Shown here one piece after another: positions 32,080-42,938 of a DNA stretch of 64,000 nucleotides (its first letter is position 1; every line of letters starts with the position of its first letter). The notes beneath the pieces were generated by a model. It was given only the letters and a program-made list of their open reading frames with translations, ran no database searches and was not told the DNA's origin. Origin of the DNA: Porphyra umbilicalis (taxonomy: Eukaryota; Rhodophyta; Bangiophyceae; Bangiales; Bangiaceae); NCBI GenBank assembly GCA_002049455.2, contig KV918779.1, positions 372,001-436,000 on the forward strand, in the 5' to 3' direction. A program made the translations under genes and the position numbers.

Positions 32080-32722
32080 TGTGGCAACACAGCACGCCCA
32101 CCCCCAGCCCGGGGGGCGACCGTGCCGTGTCCCCGGTAGTCCCGAGTAAGGACCCCGGAAGAAAACACCGGAACCGCCAACACACAACTGGCGTGGCCGG
32201 GTACACCCCGACGAGCACGACACAGCACTGTTGGAGCCGAATGTTTACTTGGTGGGCGAAGGGCGTCGGGGCCAGCACCGCAGACCTCCCCCCTTATATA
32301 CCCTCGGGGACCCCGCCCAGAACACGCAAAAAGGGGTCCCAACATAGACACGCACCCCGACCCACCAGGGCCACCCACTCCCACTGGGAGTGGAAGGTAG
32401 TAAACCACGCATCGCTCCCGCGCAAACGAAGCCCATTAAGTAAGCAAGGCGTAAATACCAAAACATTAGCGCAGGATGAAAACCCAGGACAATTAGGAAG
32501 ATGTAACGGTTACCCGATTTGGGTGTATACTTCCGAACTTCGGTACTAAAGCAAGCCGTCCGTTAAGCCGTTATCTGGGACACTTAGTTAGTGACCGTCT
32601 TCCTTACTCTCCCAATGACATGGCCTGGTAAGTGACCCTGGGCCTGTGTGGTCCTCTGCGATCTGGGCCTCTAGTTGAGACGGATCGCGACAGGTGACCG
32701 CGGTAGGTGGCATACTACCACA
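32080..32722 (-). repeat. 3' LTR of element D
   Basis: On the plus strand it starts TGTGGCAACACAGC and ends TACTACCACA, giving short inverted ends TGTGG/CCACA. It copies 41867-42509 with one mismatch. The minus strand carries TATATAAG at 32293-32300. Confidence 0.95.
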
Positions 32723-32735
32723 ATTCCCCCTTCTC
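32723..32735 (-). promoter_or_regulatory. Polypurine tract, element D
   Basis: The minus strand reads GAGAAGGGGGAAT directly before the 3' LTR. Confidence 0.8.
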
Positions 32736-33495
32736 AAGGGTCAGCCGTCCCGGCTGGCGGGTGTTGGGAGATTCGTCCAACAGGGGACCCACGGGGTCAC
32801 TCGCCCGGAGCTGTGGCGTGGCACGTGCCAGCAATGCGGTCAGCCCACTTGGCAGACCGCAGTCGGAAGATTTTTCCGGCTCGGGCCCCGAGTGCAAGGG
32901 CCCGAGTGTGGCTGCAATCAGTCGCAAGGCGGGGGTGTTCGCCCGCCCCTACGTCACGAGGACACGCGGGGACTCGTCGCGTGTCGTCGCGTAGGCAGCC
33001 GCTCTGTGTGGCGCCGCTTGCCCGAGGCGCAGTCTGGCTCTGGCGCACCCCTTCGCGTACCCGCATTCCCTCGTGTCTGAGGGGGGGTTGCGTGCTGTCG
33101 TGCCAGCGTGAGGCCACTCACCCCCGCTGGTGTGGGCAGGGCGAGCCCCTCGCCCTCCCAGTGCCCCTCGGCAGCCCCTGACTCGGGGGTGCCGTGTGGG
33201 ACGCGCCCGTATATGGGTCGCGCGTGCCCGGCGTGTACTCGCGTCGGGTCGGGTGTGCAGCAGCTTCGCGGTCGTCGGGCGCTTCGCCGGCGACGGACCA
33301 CTCCCCCGCCATCGTCGTCCCCTCCCCCAGCCCTGAGTGGGGGCGTCGGTTCTTCCGCTTCCTTCGGGTGGGTCACTCCCCCTACCCCCTTTCTGTTTTG
33401 TCTTTCCCCTTTTGCTTGGGTTCCCCAGAGTGCGGGTGGTGGGACTATTTCTCCCCGCGGGGCGGGTGACTCCCCCTATCCCCCTGGCTGCGGCG
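32736..33495. other. Leader between 3' LTR and antisense ORF (D)
   Basis: 760 bp without a recognisable gene. It would be the promoter or 5' untranslated region of the antisense ORF if that is transcribed from or near the 3' LTR. Confidence 0.4.
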
Positions 33496-35719
33496 ATGGC
33501 TTCCGAGGAGTCGTCGAAGGTCCGGGGCCCCCCCCCGGGGGTGCCCCTCTTGGAGGAGGAGGAGGTGGAGCCGGCGATGGACGTGTCGCCGGACCCCCCC
33601 CCGCGCGGCGCACTCCTCGGCGGCGGCGTCGGGGCAACCAAGTGGGTCATCCCCGGTCGCGTCGGCGGCACTCTCGGCCGTCGGCCCGGGTCACGGACAA
33701 GGGCCGGCGGCGTCGGGGTTACTTCTTCCGGCGCGCCCCGGGGAGGGCGCCCGTGCCGCACGGGCGGCGCTCGTGGCGGCTCAAGTCGAGGCAGCCAGCG
33801 CGAGGACTACTCCTCCCGCGCCGCAGGGCTGGTGGACGCCACCGCCCCACCCGACTGGGATGAAGATGGGTCACCTCCGGGACGTCTACTTGGCGATCCC
33901 GGACGCACGTCGTTTGGACGCCTGGAAGCGCTGGTGCGCCCAGTTCCCCACTCAAGTGGAGTTCCCTCTGGGGTTCAAGGCATGCCTCCCGGCTCTACTC
34001 GAGGCGGGGGATGAGAAGGGCGTCATGACGGCCCACCGCTTGTTGACGGCCGCCCCGGAGGACAACGAAATCGACGCCCAGAGTGCGGCCGTCTCTTGGG
34101 CGTGGGCCACGCTATCCCCGCCTTACATGGCGGAGGCGGACCCACACGTCAACCACGCTGCGGCGCGCCAAGAGTGGCTGGCGCGTGACGAGCACGCCTA
34201 CCTCTTGTCGGCGGTGCAGGTGGAGTTCACCCAGGTGCACCGGGACATGCGCCCGCGCTACTATGCGGCGCTGCCCCCGAGGTGGTCGGATGTGGAGGTG
34301 CCTTTTGGCTTCCCGGCGTGTATGCCGCGATACGTGGCGTACTTTGCCACGGCCGTCCAACCCGGTGATCACTTTCACCGTGCGTTTGCCATCCTCGCTA
34401 CCAACTGGGTGATCGGGGTGGCGTCGACGTGGTACGCCGTCGTGCGTAACAGGGGCCGACTATGGCACCTTTCGGCCAGCCTGGTGGCGGCCATTCGGTC
34501 GTTGGGCCCGGCCGAATTCGCGGCCGGGCGTGACGGGGACGCAGCTTTTCTGCTGGCGTCCATGCTTGCCCTCCACGATCAAGCTGATTGGGGGGCGGCG
34601 GTCAGTCACCTCCGTCGTAAGCGGATGGCGCCGGGGAAGGAGCCCGATACTCGGGGCTTCGTCCATTGTACTAAGGGGCTCGAGGACGGCGAACTCCGCC
34701 TCTGCGAGGGCCTTGGCCGGGGCGACTACCCCTACGCCGACGGGTGTGGGCCGACGACGTCGCCTCCCCCAAGTGGGTGGGACGCGGTGGACAAGACGAC
34801 CCCCGCCTTCGATGGTGGTCGGGGCTCAAAGGACGCCCGTACTTCGGGTGTCCGTCGAGGCGGCCGAGGTGCGCCGGGCCGTCCCCGCGGCGGCTATCAC
34901 GATCTGGACGCCCCGAGCTCTGGTGTGGCGGGGCCGTCCGGCGGAGGTTCTTCCCGGGCCTACTCGGCCCGTGAGTCCCCGTGGTTTGGCGCGGCGCCGA
35001 GTCGGCTTCGCGATCCTCCTTCGTTCGCCATGGTGGAACCTTTCCCCCTACGCCACTTGCGCAGGGGACTGAGCCGGGAGCCCCTGCCGCAAGGTTTCGC
35101 GCGGGGGCTCCAGGAGATGCTTCCCGCCGTGGCGCCCGTTATCTGGGACGCGGCCGGGGAAGTCACCCTGGTCGCCTTGGCTGACACGGTCGGGTGGTTG
35201 AGCCGCCGTCTCGCCTCCTTTGCCGCCCAAGTCGGGTCGGCTGACGAGTCTTCCGCGGCGCACCGTCTACTGGAGGAGACCGCTCTCCCCGCGGTCGGGG
35301 CCCACTTGGTCGCCCGACTGGAGGAGCACCGAGCCCACTTGGCCTGGTCGCAAGGTGGCGGATATGGCCCCACGGCGCCTCCGGCTGGGCACTCATCCAC
35401 GCCGCAGTGGGGCGTCGGGACTGGGGCGTCTTATGGTCGGTATGGGTCCGCTGACCAGCGCGGGGATTACTCCTCCCCGCCGGCGCCGGGGTACACGCAA
35501 CTGCGGTCTGCCCACGGTACGGGTTCTTCCGTGACGGGATCCACGCCGACGCATGCACAACTGATGCAGGCGTGGGAGGCGCAGCGGTCTACCGTCCCTG
35601 GTGTCCCGTCCGCGCCGGACACTTTCCGTCGCGGGAGTTGGGGTGGACCGAGTGGGGCCCATTGGGATGCGTCGCCGCGTAGGGACGGACAGGACCACCC
35701 CGGTGGCATGGAGCCGTAA
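33496..35719 (+). pseudogene. Antisense ORF of element D (aORF family), frameshift at C-run
   Basis: The ATG at 33496 (MASEESSKVR) resembles the MASS start in element A. The frame changes by one base at a run of C near 33594-33602, after MDVSPDPP. The following frame is open for about 700 codons to 35719. The conserved core is RYYAALPPRWSDVEVPFG, then VRNRGRLWHLSASLVAAIRSLG, a Leu-rich stretch, and FVHCTKGLEDGELRLCEGLG, paralleling FRCAKALDDEG..REGLG in A. A second block includes LVALADTVGWLSRRL. The tail is Gly/Tyr/Ser-rich. The homopolymer shift may be real or a sequencing error; with it ignored the product would be about 740 residues. Function unknown. Confidence 0.7.
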
Positions 35720-35857
35720 GTGAGGGCCCCAACCGGGGGCCTGGTGCGGTGGTGAGCGTTGTTCGCTTTGCTTTGCGTTGGTACACACGCAAAGGGCCCG
35801 TTTGCATTCCACAGTCGGGATCGGTCCTTGTGGGTGGTGACCACGCGTCGTCCGGGG
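35720..35857. other. Gap between convergent antisense ORF and pol (D)
   Basis: 138 bp, matching the 139-142 bp gaps of A and B. Confidence 0.5.
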
Positions 35858-38800
35858 TCACTCCCCCCGGTCGGGTGTCTGCCGCAGCGCGATGTTATGC
35901 CGACTGCAGTATCGCCGGACCTTCTCACTCGGAAGGTCCTCGATATATTCCCAGGTGTCCTCTCGGGGACCATACCCAAACCAGCGCACGCGGAGCATGA
36001 GTCGCCCCTTCTCGTCATACCCTTGTCCGACAAACTGGTCGAACACCGCCTCCATCGTTTTAGTTGACGATGAAGGCAGGGCGGGCACTTGCCACGCCGC
36101 GAGAGCCCGCTCCCAGACTGGGTCGCCCTCGTGTGGCTCCGGTGCCCGTGTGGCATGATTGCCATTAATCGTACGGATGCCATCGTCACTCTCGATGGTC
36201 AGCAGCCGCCCATCGGTCTTTAGTATCTGATAGGGGCCGCGGGTTCTGAAGATGAGTTTTCCTCCTTGGTTCTCGTGTGACTTCACGAAGACCCCGTCTC
36301 CAACTCGGAGCGCCTGGCGGCGGCTCTTGACTCGTTTGTCAAAGTGCCGCTTGTATCGGGCTTGTGCCTTGTCCATTGACTCTTGGACAAGCGGTATCAT
36401 CTCGTCCAGTCGTTTGAGAAAGCTGGCCTTCGCCTGACTTGGCGTGAGGGTGGACTCGCCCTCTGCCGTCCCCTGTGTCAGCCGCTCGACGGCTATCGGG
36501 TTAAGCCGTCGGGGGCACACAAAGGAGAACGGTGCCTCTCCCGTGCTACTATGCACTTGGGAGTTGTATGCGGTCACTAGTAGTGACACGTACCTCGCCC
36601 AGGATGAGACGTGCTCACTGACATAGTGTCGTAACTGGCGCACTAATGTCTTGTTGAAGCGTTCCACCTGCCCGTTCGTCTGAGGGTGGTAGGGTATAGC
36701 AAAGTTCGTACTTATCCCCAGCATTTGTAGGACTCCTTGATAAAGTACTGAGGCAAATTGTGGCCCGTTATCGGAAAGTGTGGAATCAGGTATGCCGTAA
36801 CTGGCAATCCACACGTCCAAGAAGGAACTCAGTACATCCAGAGCCGTGACGTCTTTCAGAGGGACGACACGAGTCAACTTAGTGAATCGATCACATATGA
36901 CCAACAAATATTCATACTCCTCGGGGGTGCGTGGCAAAGGGCCAAGTAGGTCCAAGGCAACAGCCGCGAAGGGCTCTTTCGCGGGAAACAGACGCATGGA
37001 GGCAGTACTCCGCGTCTCCATGAGCCTATTCTTGGCACAGGTGGGGCATGCCGCCACCCAACCGAACACGTCGGCGACCAGGGAAGGCCAGTAATACCTT
37101 CGCCGGAGGGTCTGATACATCCGAGTGGCACCCGGGTGTGCGCCCAGCGGGGAGGAGTGTTCCCGCTGGAGGATTTCCTTCGTGAGGGACTGGGGGACAA
37201 CCACTTGCTGTACCCCTTGTTGATGGCCCTGACGGCAGAGTATGCCGTCTCCGTTCGCATAGAAACGGGTGGCCTCGGTGGTGTCCAGATCTTTCTGGAC
37301 CTTCTGGCAGAAGTTATCTGCCTGTTGGGCCGTGGCCAACTCGGCCAACGGGATGGGTAGCGCCTGGGAATTCTCCGGGGGTCGGGGGTCTAAGACCGCC
37401 CCCGACCTCGTCGTCACCCCGACTATGGGTATCTCTTCCGGGATGGGGTTCTCGTCCTTCCCCTCAGTCGGGATGCGGGACATCGCGTCAGCCACTGCAT
37501 GACGCCGGCCAGGCTTGTACTCCACGTCATAGTCAAACTAGGCTAGACGTACCCGCCATCTGTTAAGGCGGTTGTTCGTACATGTCGTGGTGGTCAGTAC
37601 CCACCGCAGTGCCTGGTGATCACACCGTATAAGGAAGTGCGTCCCTTCAATGTAGGGACGTAACATAGAGACGGCCCAGACCACTCCGAGGCCCTCTATC
37701 TCTGTAACGGTATAGTTCTTCTCAGCCGGGGTGAGTCCCTTACTGAAGTAACCAACTGGGTGATACTCGCCCGATGGTTGTTCTTGGAGCAGGCTGCAAC
37801 CGAGTTGGTCGTAGCTGGTATCCACGTCGATGATGTACTTGCCTTCCTTCCGCGGGAGGGCCAATATAGGCGGGTTGCAGAGCAGTTCTCGCAACTTATC
37901 GAACGCCTCTTGCTCCTCTTGAGTGGGAGGGGCAAGCCGCTTTGGCAACGCCGTCCTCGCCAAGCGGTTCAGCGGCTTCGCGTACTTCGCGAAGCTGTCG
38001 GTGAAGCGCCGATATACATTACACATCCCCAAGAAGCTCCTCAGTTGGGTTTGCGTCTTGGGGAACTGGGCCTTCCTGATGGCTTTCAGGTTCTTCTCAT
38101 TGACGCTGATACGTCCTGGCCGGACTACATGGCCAAGGTACTCCACCTCGTTACTGAAGAGGTGGCACTTTTTCGCTTTAAGCGTGACGCCTGCGTTGCC
38201 CAGTAGGGTAAACACCTTGTCCGAGTGGGACAGGTGTGTCTCCGCGTCATGGGAGAAGACAATTATGTCGTCGAGGTAGACCAGGACGTACTGCCACTTG
38301 ACACCTGCGAGTAGCATGTCAATGGCGCGCTGGAAAGTTGCCGGCGCATTGCATAGGCCGAAAGGGAGACGTTTGCACTGGAACGTCCCCGAGTGGCAGA
38401 TAAACGTTGTGAGATGGCGATCCTCCAGTGCTACGGGGATCTGCCAGTAGCCCGCGTTACAGTCTAACGTGGAGAAGAAGATTGCCTCACCAAGTGAGTC
38501 GAGGCAGTCGTCCATGCGGGGGAGGGGGTATGCATCCCTCACCGTCCGTTCGTTCAGTTGACGATAGTCGATGCAAAACCGAGAAGAGCCATCCGGTTTC
38601 GGTACCAGGACGATGGGGCTGGCCCACTCACTTGAGCTGGGCTCAATGACATCCAGTTGTGTCATCTTGTCGACCTGCTCCCGTATTTTCTGACGAGAGC
38701 GGGGCCCCATCCGATAGGGGTTCAAGCGTACTGGCTTGGCCCCGGGTTTGAGCTTGATGCGACGCTCCGTGGCTTTGATGAGGCCAAGGGAGCCGTCCCA

Positions 38801-39837
38801 CAACTTGTGGTGCTTCTCGATGAGCTCATCGAGGCGTTCCTTGAAACTTTCAGGCACGTTCTCCCTGTGGATATGCGGACGGTTGTCGCTGTCCTCTGGT
38901 GCTTGGGTCGGTGTACTATCCGTGTCCAAGGCCTGCCACTGCTCCGTAGTCACGGCAGTCACGTTTCCCTCGTACCGATCAATGAACCCGAGGTTCATGC
39001 CCGCTGGGAAGCGCTTAGTTGTCTTCCCAGTGTGGATTATTTCCAACCACCAGGTCTCCCCTGCAGTACAGGTCATCGTGCCTGGGGCGACATGTAACTG
39101 GTGTTTATCAAACACCCGATGTAGGGGAAAAACCATTCCGTTCCCCTGGAAGGCCGTGCGCACTTGCACGTACCCTCGAGACCTTGGTTGGATTACTGTC
39201 TTCTGCGCCAGCCGGACTAAGGCGGAGGCAGAAGAGGGGCAGGCACAATACATGTCTGCCTTCTGGGTTGTCGCAGCAATAGTCCTGCCGCGACGTAAGA
39301 TGGGGACACGCCCACCATCGTGCATCCGGATGTAGTTGTCCGGACCACAGATCGCCGGAACATGGCGATCCGTGTAGTCGGTCCCCAGAATCATGGGGAC
39401 GGACATGCCGGGTACGACCCCGATAGTGATCTCAGTCGTAAATGATCCAATGCGGACGTGAAGCGCAAGGGTGCCCTTGATGGGAAGTAGCCCACCATTT
39501 ATGTCAAACATGGAGGCGGATGACTTGTCCGCCGCCTTGACCGTCACATCCCTGGGGAGGAGGTCTTCCCGGATGAGGGAGACGCCAGACCCGGTGTCTA
39601 TTATGACCCGCGTGGCCAACTCATGCCCTTTCGTAAGCCATACTCGGGCTGCCACTTGATAGTTGCTGCCTGTTAGGATGGCAACGACCTTACTGCGGTC
39701 GACGCCCTTCGGGAGACGCATATCCCGAGGGCGTACCCCCTTGGGGCGGGTGAGGATCCACTTGACTTTCGTGGGCGACTCACCCGTAGCCCCAGATGGG
39801 ACCACCGGGGGCCGCGGGGTTTCCTTACCCCCAGTGG
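35858..39837 (-). pseudogene. pol: Pol polyprotein of element D, one stop in RNase H
   Basis: Frame -1 relative to gag, open across the gag stop and without an early ATG. In order: protease IIDTGSGVS; reverse transcriptase with YLDDIIVFS; RNase H in which the usual TDAS is DVDTS; TAG at 37538-37540 (RVRLA-stop-FDY) where A, B and C have Glu; integrase zinc region (REHSSPLGAHPG..CPTCAKNR); core with Asp in LDLLGPL, Asp in LSDNGPQ and Glu in GQVERFN; and a chromodomain-like end (VRWFGYGPREDTW). Apart from the one stop the frame is complete, about 1325 codons. Confidence 0.93.
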
Positions 39838-41717
39838 TTAGGCGTTTCCCGCATCGGAGTGGGATGCGGGTGCCGGCTCCTCCTCTGAGTGTGAAGGTTC
39901 CCCCTCCTCAGTGGTGGAGTCGCTTTCGATCACTGCCTCCGCGGCTTGTGTGGCAGCGACGACGGGCGGCGCCTGCTGGCGCGGCGCCTGAGTAGGGCGC
40001 CGTGTCTGGGGCCGCGCCCAAGGGTTACCCATCGCCAGACGGGCCCTGAGACGTGCATCCAACTTGGGACACGTCTCGGCCCAATGTCCCTTTTGGCCAC
40101 ACTGCCAACAGGGCTGGGTGCCCGGTCCATCACCGGAGTGGGCAGTCGTCGGTGTAGTGGCCGCGACTGCCGATCCCTCACCCTCGTCCCGCGCATAGTA
40201 GGCACGGGTACGCGGCGGGGGGCGAGGCACAAGGGTCTGCCTCGCCTGGCGCCGAAGGCTCTTTGCCGCGGCTGCGTTACGGGCTTCCTCTGCCCGCTCT
40301 TTCTGCTGCTCCGAGCGGAGCCAGCGAAACTCGTCACCCTTAGTCTGGGCAAGGCGAGCCAGCTCGGCCAGAGTCATGGCCGGCGTGTTCCGCTCACGCA
40401 CAGTGGCGCGTACCGCCCGGTGAACTCCCTCCACGAAGCGCCCCTTGAGGGCGCCCGACTCATGGAGAGAGCCGCACTCGGTGTTCAGTCGTCGCAGGCG
40501 TTCGGCGAAGGACAACTCGTCCTCGCCGTCCTCCTGAGACGCTCGATTAAACTCTTCCACTCGAAGAGCGATGGATGCCTCATCGGCATGCATCCGGATC
40601 ATCCAGTTGACCAGTTACAAATAGGAGGTCACCTCCCCAGGGTTACCCCCACGCCGAGTCGGCATGACGGCCATCACCTCTGAGCGGAGTGGCTCGCGAG
40701 TGAAGTCCTGGAGGACGTAGAAGGCCTCGCCTTCCGAGACGAAACTGTCGTCGCACGCTTTTGCGAATTTACGCAAGAACTGGAAAACCTTGTGGGATGG
40801 GGTCCCATCCCACTCGGATCGGGACCCGAAGGAGTGTGAGATATCTTTCTTGAGTCGACCCATGTTATGGGCCTGCTCGCGCGTGTAGAGAGTTGACTTA
40901 TTCTCCAACGCGTATGTCTCACAGTCAAACATGTCCTTATATTGGGGATTGTTAACTGTGATCTTGGCCGGTACAACTCGTACCGATGGGGCAAGCCTGC
41001 CCCGGATGGGTGCATAGTCCGCGCCCGCACTACGAGGTTGTCCACGCGAGGAGGACGCGTGGGTGCGCCGCGGCGTCCAGGAGGAGTCCTCCTGGGTGCC
41101 GGGTGTACGGATGTAGGGGGAATCCCCCCCTGAATATTCTCCATCTGAGGATTACGACGTATACACCAGTCGACAACGGGGGGAAGAGTAGCCCCCCCGA
41201 CGCGGTCGGGCCTTGGGAACTGGAACAGAAGCCACGGCGGGCGACCCCTGTAGGGATCGCGCCACCTCCGTCCGTACCACGTGGGTGATGGCGTCCACCA
41301 GCTCTGGACCTATCACCCCCTCAGAGCCCCGGGGAGCACGACTAGAGCTCCCACCCGGCGGCTCCCGTGGCAAAGTGGGCACAGTCCAACCAACTCGAGT
41401 CGGGGACGGCCTCTCCGTCCGCGACACACGGGCCGGCCGACTTCCGCCGAAGAGAATGCCAGCACCCGGATGGAGACTCTCGGTGTTACTGCGAACCGAG
41501 GGTGCCCCAGCCGGGGGGTGCGAACGCCACTAGGCCCAACGGGCAAGGCCTGGGGGCGGAATAAAGACCCACGCCAAGGGTCACCCGCATCCCCGTCGCT
41601 CTGACTCAGTGGGTCGCCGCTCGTCGGCGGATCGACACCCGGGGGGAGGTCAACACCGCCCCCACCACTAGTCATTCCGGAGCGCCCGGGAGGGTTCCTA
41701 CGCCCACCCCTGTCCAT
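39838..41717 (-). pseudogene. gag: Gag of element D, two stop codons
   Basis: Probable start at 41717 (MDRGGRRNPP). A frame change is likely around 41430-41480, because the N-terminal and central parts are open in different frames. TAA at 41152-41154 interrupts the Ser-rich motif SSDGEYSGG that is intact in B. TAA at 40615-40617 follows SYL, where B has Glu. The capsid region (HSFGSRSEWDGTPSHKVFQFLRKF) and the knuckle CWQCGQKGHWAETC (CX2CX4HX4C) are well preserved. The end is acidic (EEGEPSHSEEEPAPASHSDAGNA). Confidence 0.87.
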
Positions 41718-41846
41718 CGGGCCCCAACTTGGGGCTCGCCAACCTGGCGTTGCGGGGTTGCAACGCGAGGGAAGAAATCGCTGGGGAAGAAGGTCGACTC
41801 GACCTTCCCCGAGGGGCCCCTCGAAGAAGACAAAGTGTGTCCTCCT

Positions 41847-41864
41847 TCCCCTGCTGCTCCACCA
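41847..41864 (-). promoter_or_regulatory. Primer binding site, element D
   Basis: The minus strand reads TGGTGGAGCAGCAGGGGA two bases inside the 5' LTR, identical to element C. Confidence 0.8.
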
Positions 41865-41866
41865 AA

Positions 41867-42509
41867 TGTGGCAACACAGCACGCCCACCCCCAGCCCGGG
41901 GGGCGACCGTGCCGTGTCCCCGGTAGTCCCGAGTAAGGACCCCGGAAGAAAACACCGGAACCGCCAACACACAACTGGCGTGGCCGGGTACACCCCGACG
42001 AGCACGACACAGCACTGTTGGAGCCGAATGTTTACTTGGTGGGCGAAGGGCGTCGGGGCCAGCACCGCAGACCTCCCCCCTTATATACCCTCGGGGACCC
42101 CGCCCAGAACACGCAAAAAGCGGTCCCAACATAGACACGCACCCCGACCCACCAGGGCCACCCACTCCCACTGGGAGTGGAAGGTAGTAAACCACGCATC
42201 GCTCCCGCGCAAACGAAGCCCATTAAGTAAGCAAGGCGTAAATACCAAAACATTAGCGCAGGATGAAAACCCAGGACAATTAGGAAGATGTAACGGTTAC
42301 CCGATTTGGGTGTATACTTCCGAACTTCGGTACTAAAGCAAGCCGTCCGTTAAGCCGTTATCTGGGACACTTAGTTAGTGACCGTCTTCCTTACTCTCCC
42401 AATGACATGGCCTGGTAAGTGACCCTGGGCCTGTGTGGTCCTCTGCGATCTGGGCCTCTAGTTGAGACGGATCGCGACAGGTGACCGCGGTAGGTGGCAT
42501 ACTACCACA
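41867..42509 (-). repeat. 5' LTR of element D
   Basis: Copy of 32080-32722 with one mismatch. TATATAAG on the minus strand at 42080-42087 is a plausible TATA box for the genomic RNA. Confidence 0.95.
42080..42087 (-). promoter_or_regulatory. TATA box in 5' LTR of D
   Basis: TATATAAG on the minus strand, in a GC-rich context and oriented towards gag. Confidence 0.55.
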
Positions 42510-42514
42510 CAGAG
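42510..42514 (+). other. Target site duplication CAGAG (right, element D)
   Basis: Matches 32075-32079. Confidence 0.9.
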
Positions 42515-42938
42515 GAGGGTGCATCCAGATACCGCCCCGCCCCATTGGTGCCATGCGAGGGGTGGCGGCAGGCCCGGTTCGCTGCGTGGCCAAACTGACG
42601 TATTGGGAGGGGTGCGCGTAGAAGCGTCGCTCGACCCCAGCCCAAGCGCATTCTGGCGGGGGGGGGGGGGACAACGTGCCATTCCGCACAATCAGCCCCC
42701 GGGCGTTGCTCGGTGGGTGGCGGCGCTGAGAGACACCGCATTGACAATGACGGTCGGCGCTGGGCGCGGATCGCGACCGCCGTGCTCGCGACCACGTTGC
42801 TCGCGACCGCCGCCCTTGCGACCGCCGCGCTCGCGACCGCCGCGCTCGCGACCGCCATCTCCGAGACCGCCGTGCACGGGACGGCCCCGCTTGCGCCGCA
42901 CGCGAGCGCAGCGCTCTCGTGCAGCGGCGGGTGGCCCC

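Larger units (their letters stand above)
32080..42509 (-). mobile_element. Complete Ty3/gypsy element D, minus strand (10,430 bp)
   Basis: Two 643-bp LTRs that differ at a single base by eye (AAGGGG at about 32331 versus AAGCGG), flanked by CAGAG. Reading from the right: 5' LTR, primer binding site, gag, pol with chromodomain, convergent antisense ORF on the plus strand, polypurine tract, 3' LTR. This is the youngest of the four elements, yet gag and pol hold three stop codons. Confidence 0.95.

Noticed and set aside
31976-32549. ORFs within the LTRs of element D
   Set aside because: Identical in both LTRs and lacking a start outside the LTR; regulatory DNA rather than genes.
37538-40617. 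Alternative genetic code or programmed readthrough at TAA/TAG in element D, because two stops fall at Glu positions
   Set aside because: Other elements in the window use TAA and TAG as normal gene ends and have stops at Gln, Leu and Trp positions; one Ser position is also affected in D.
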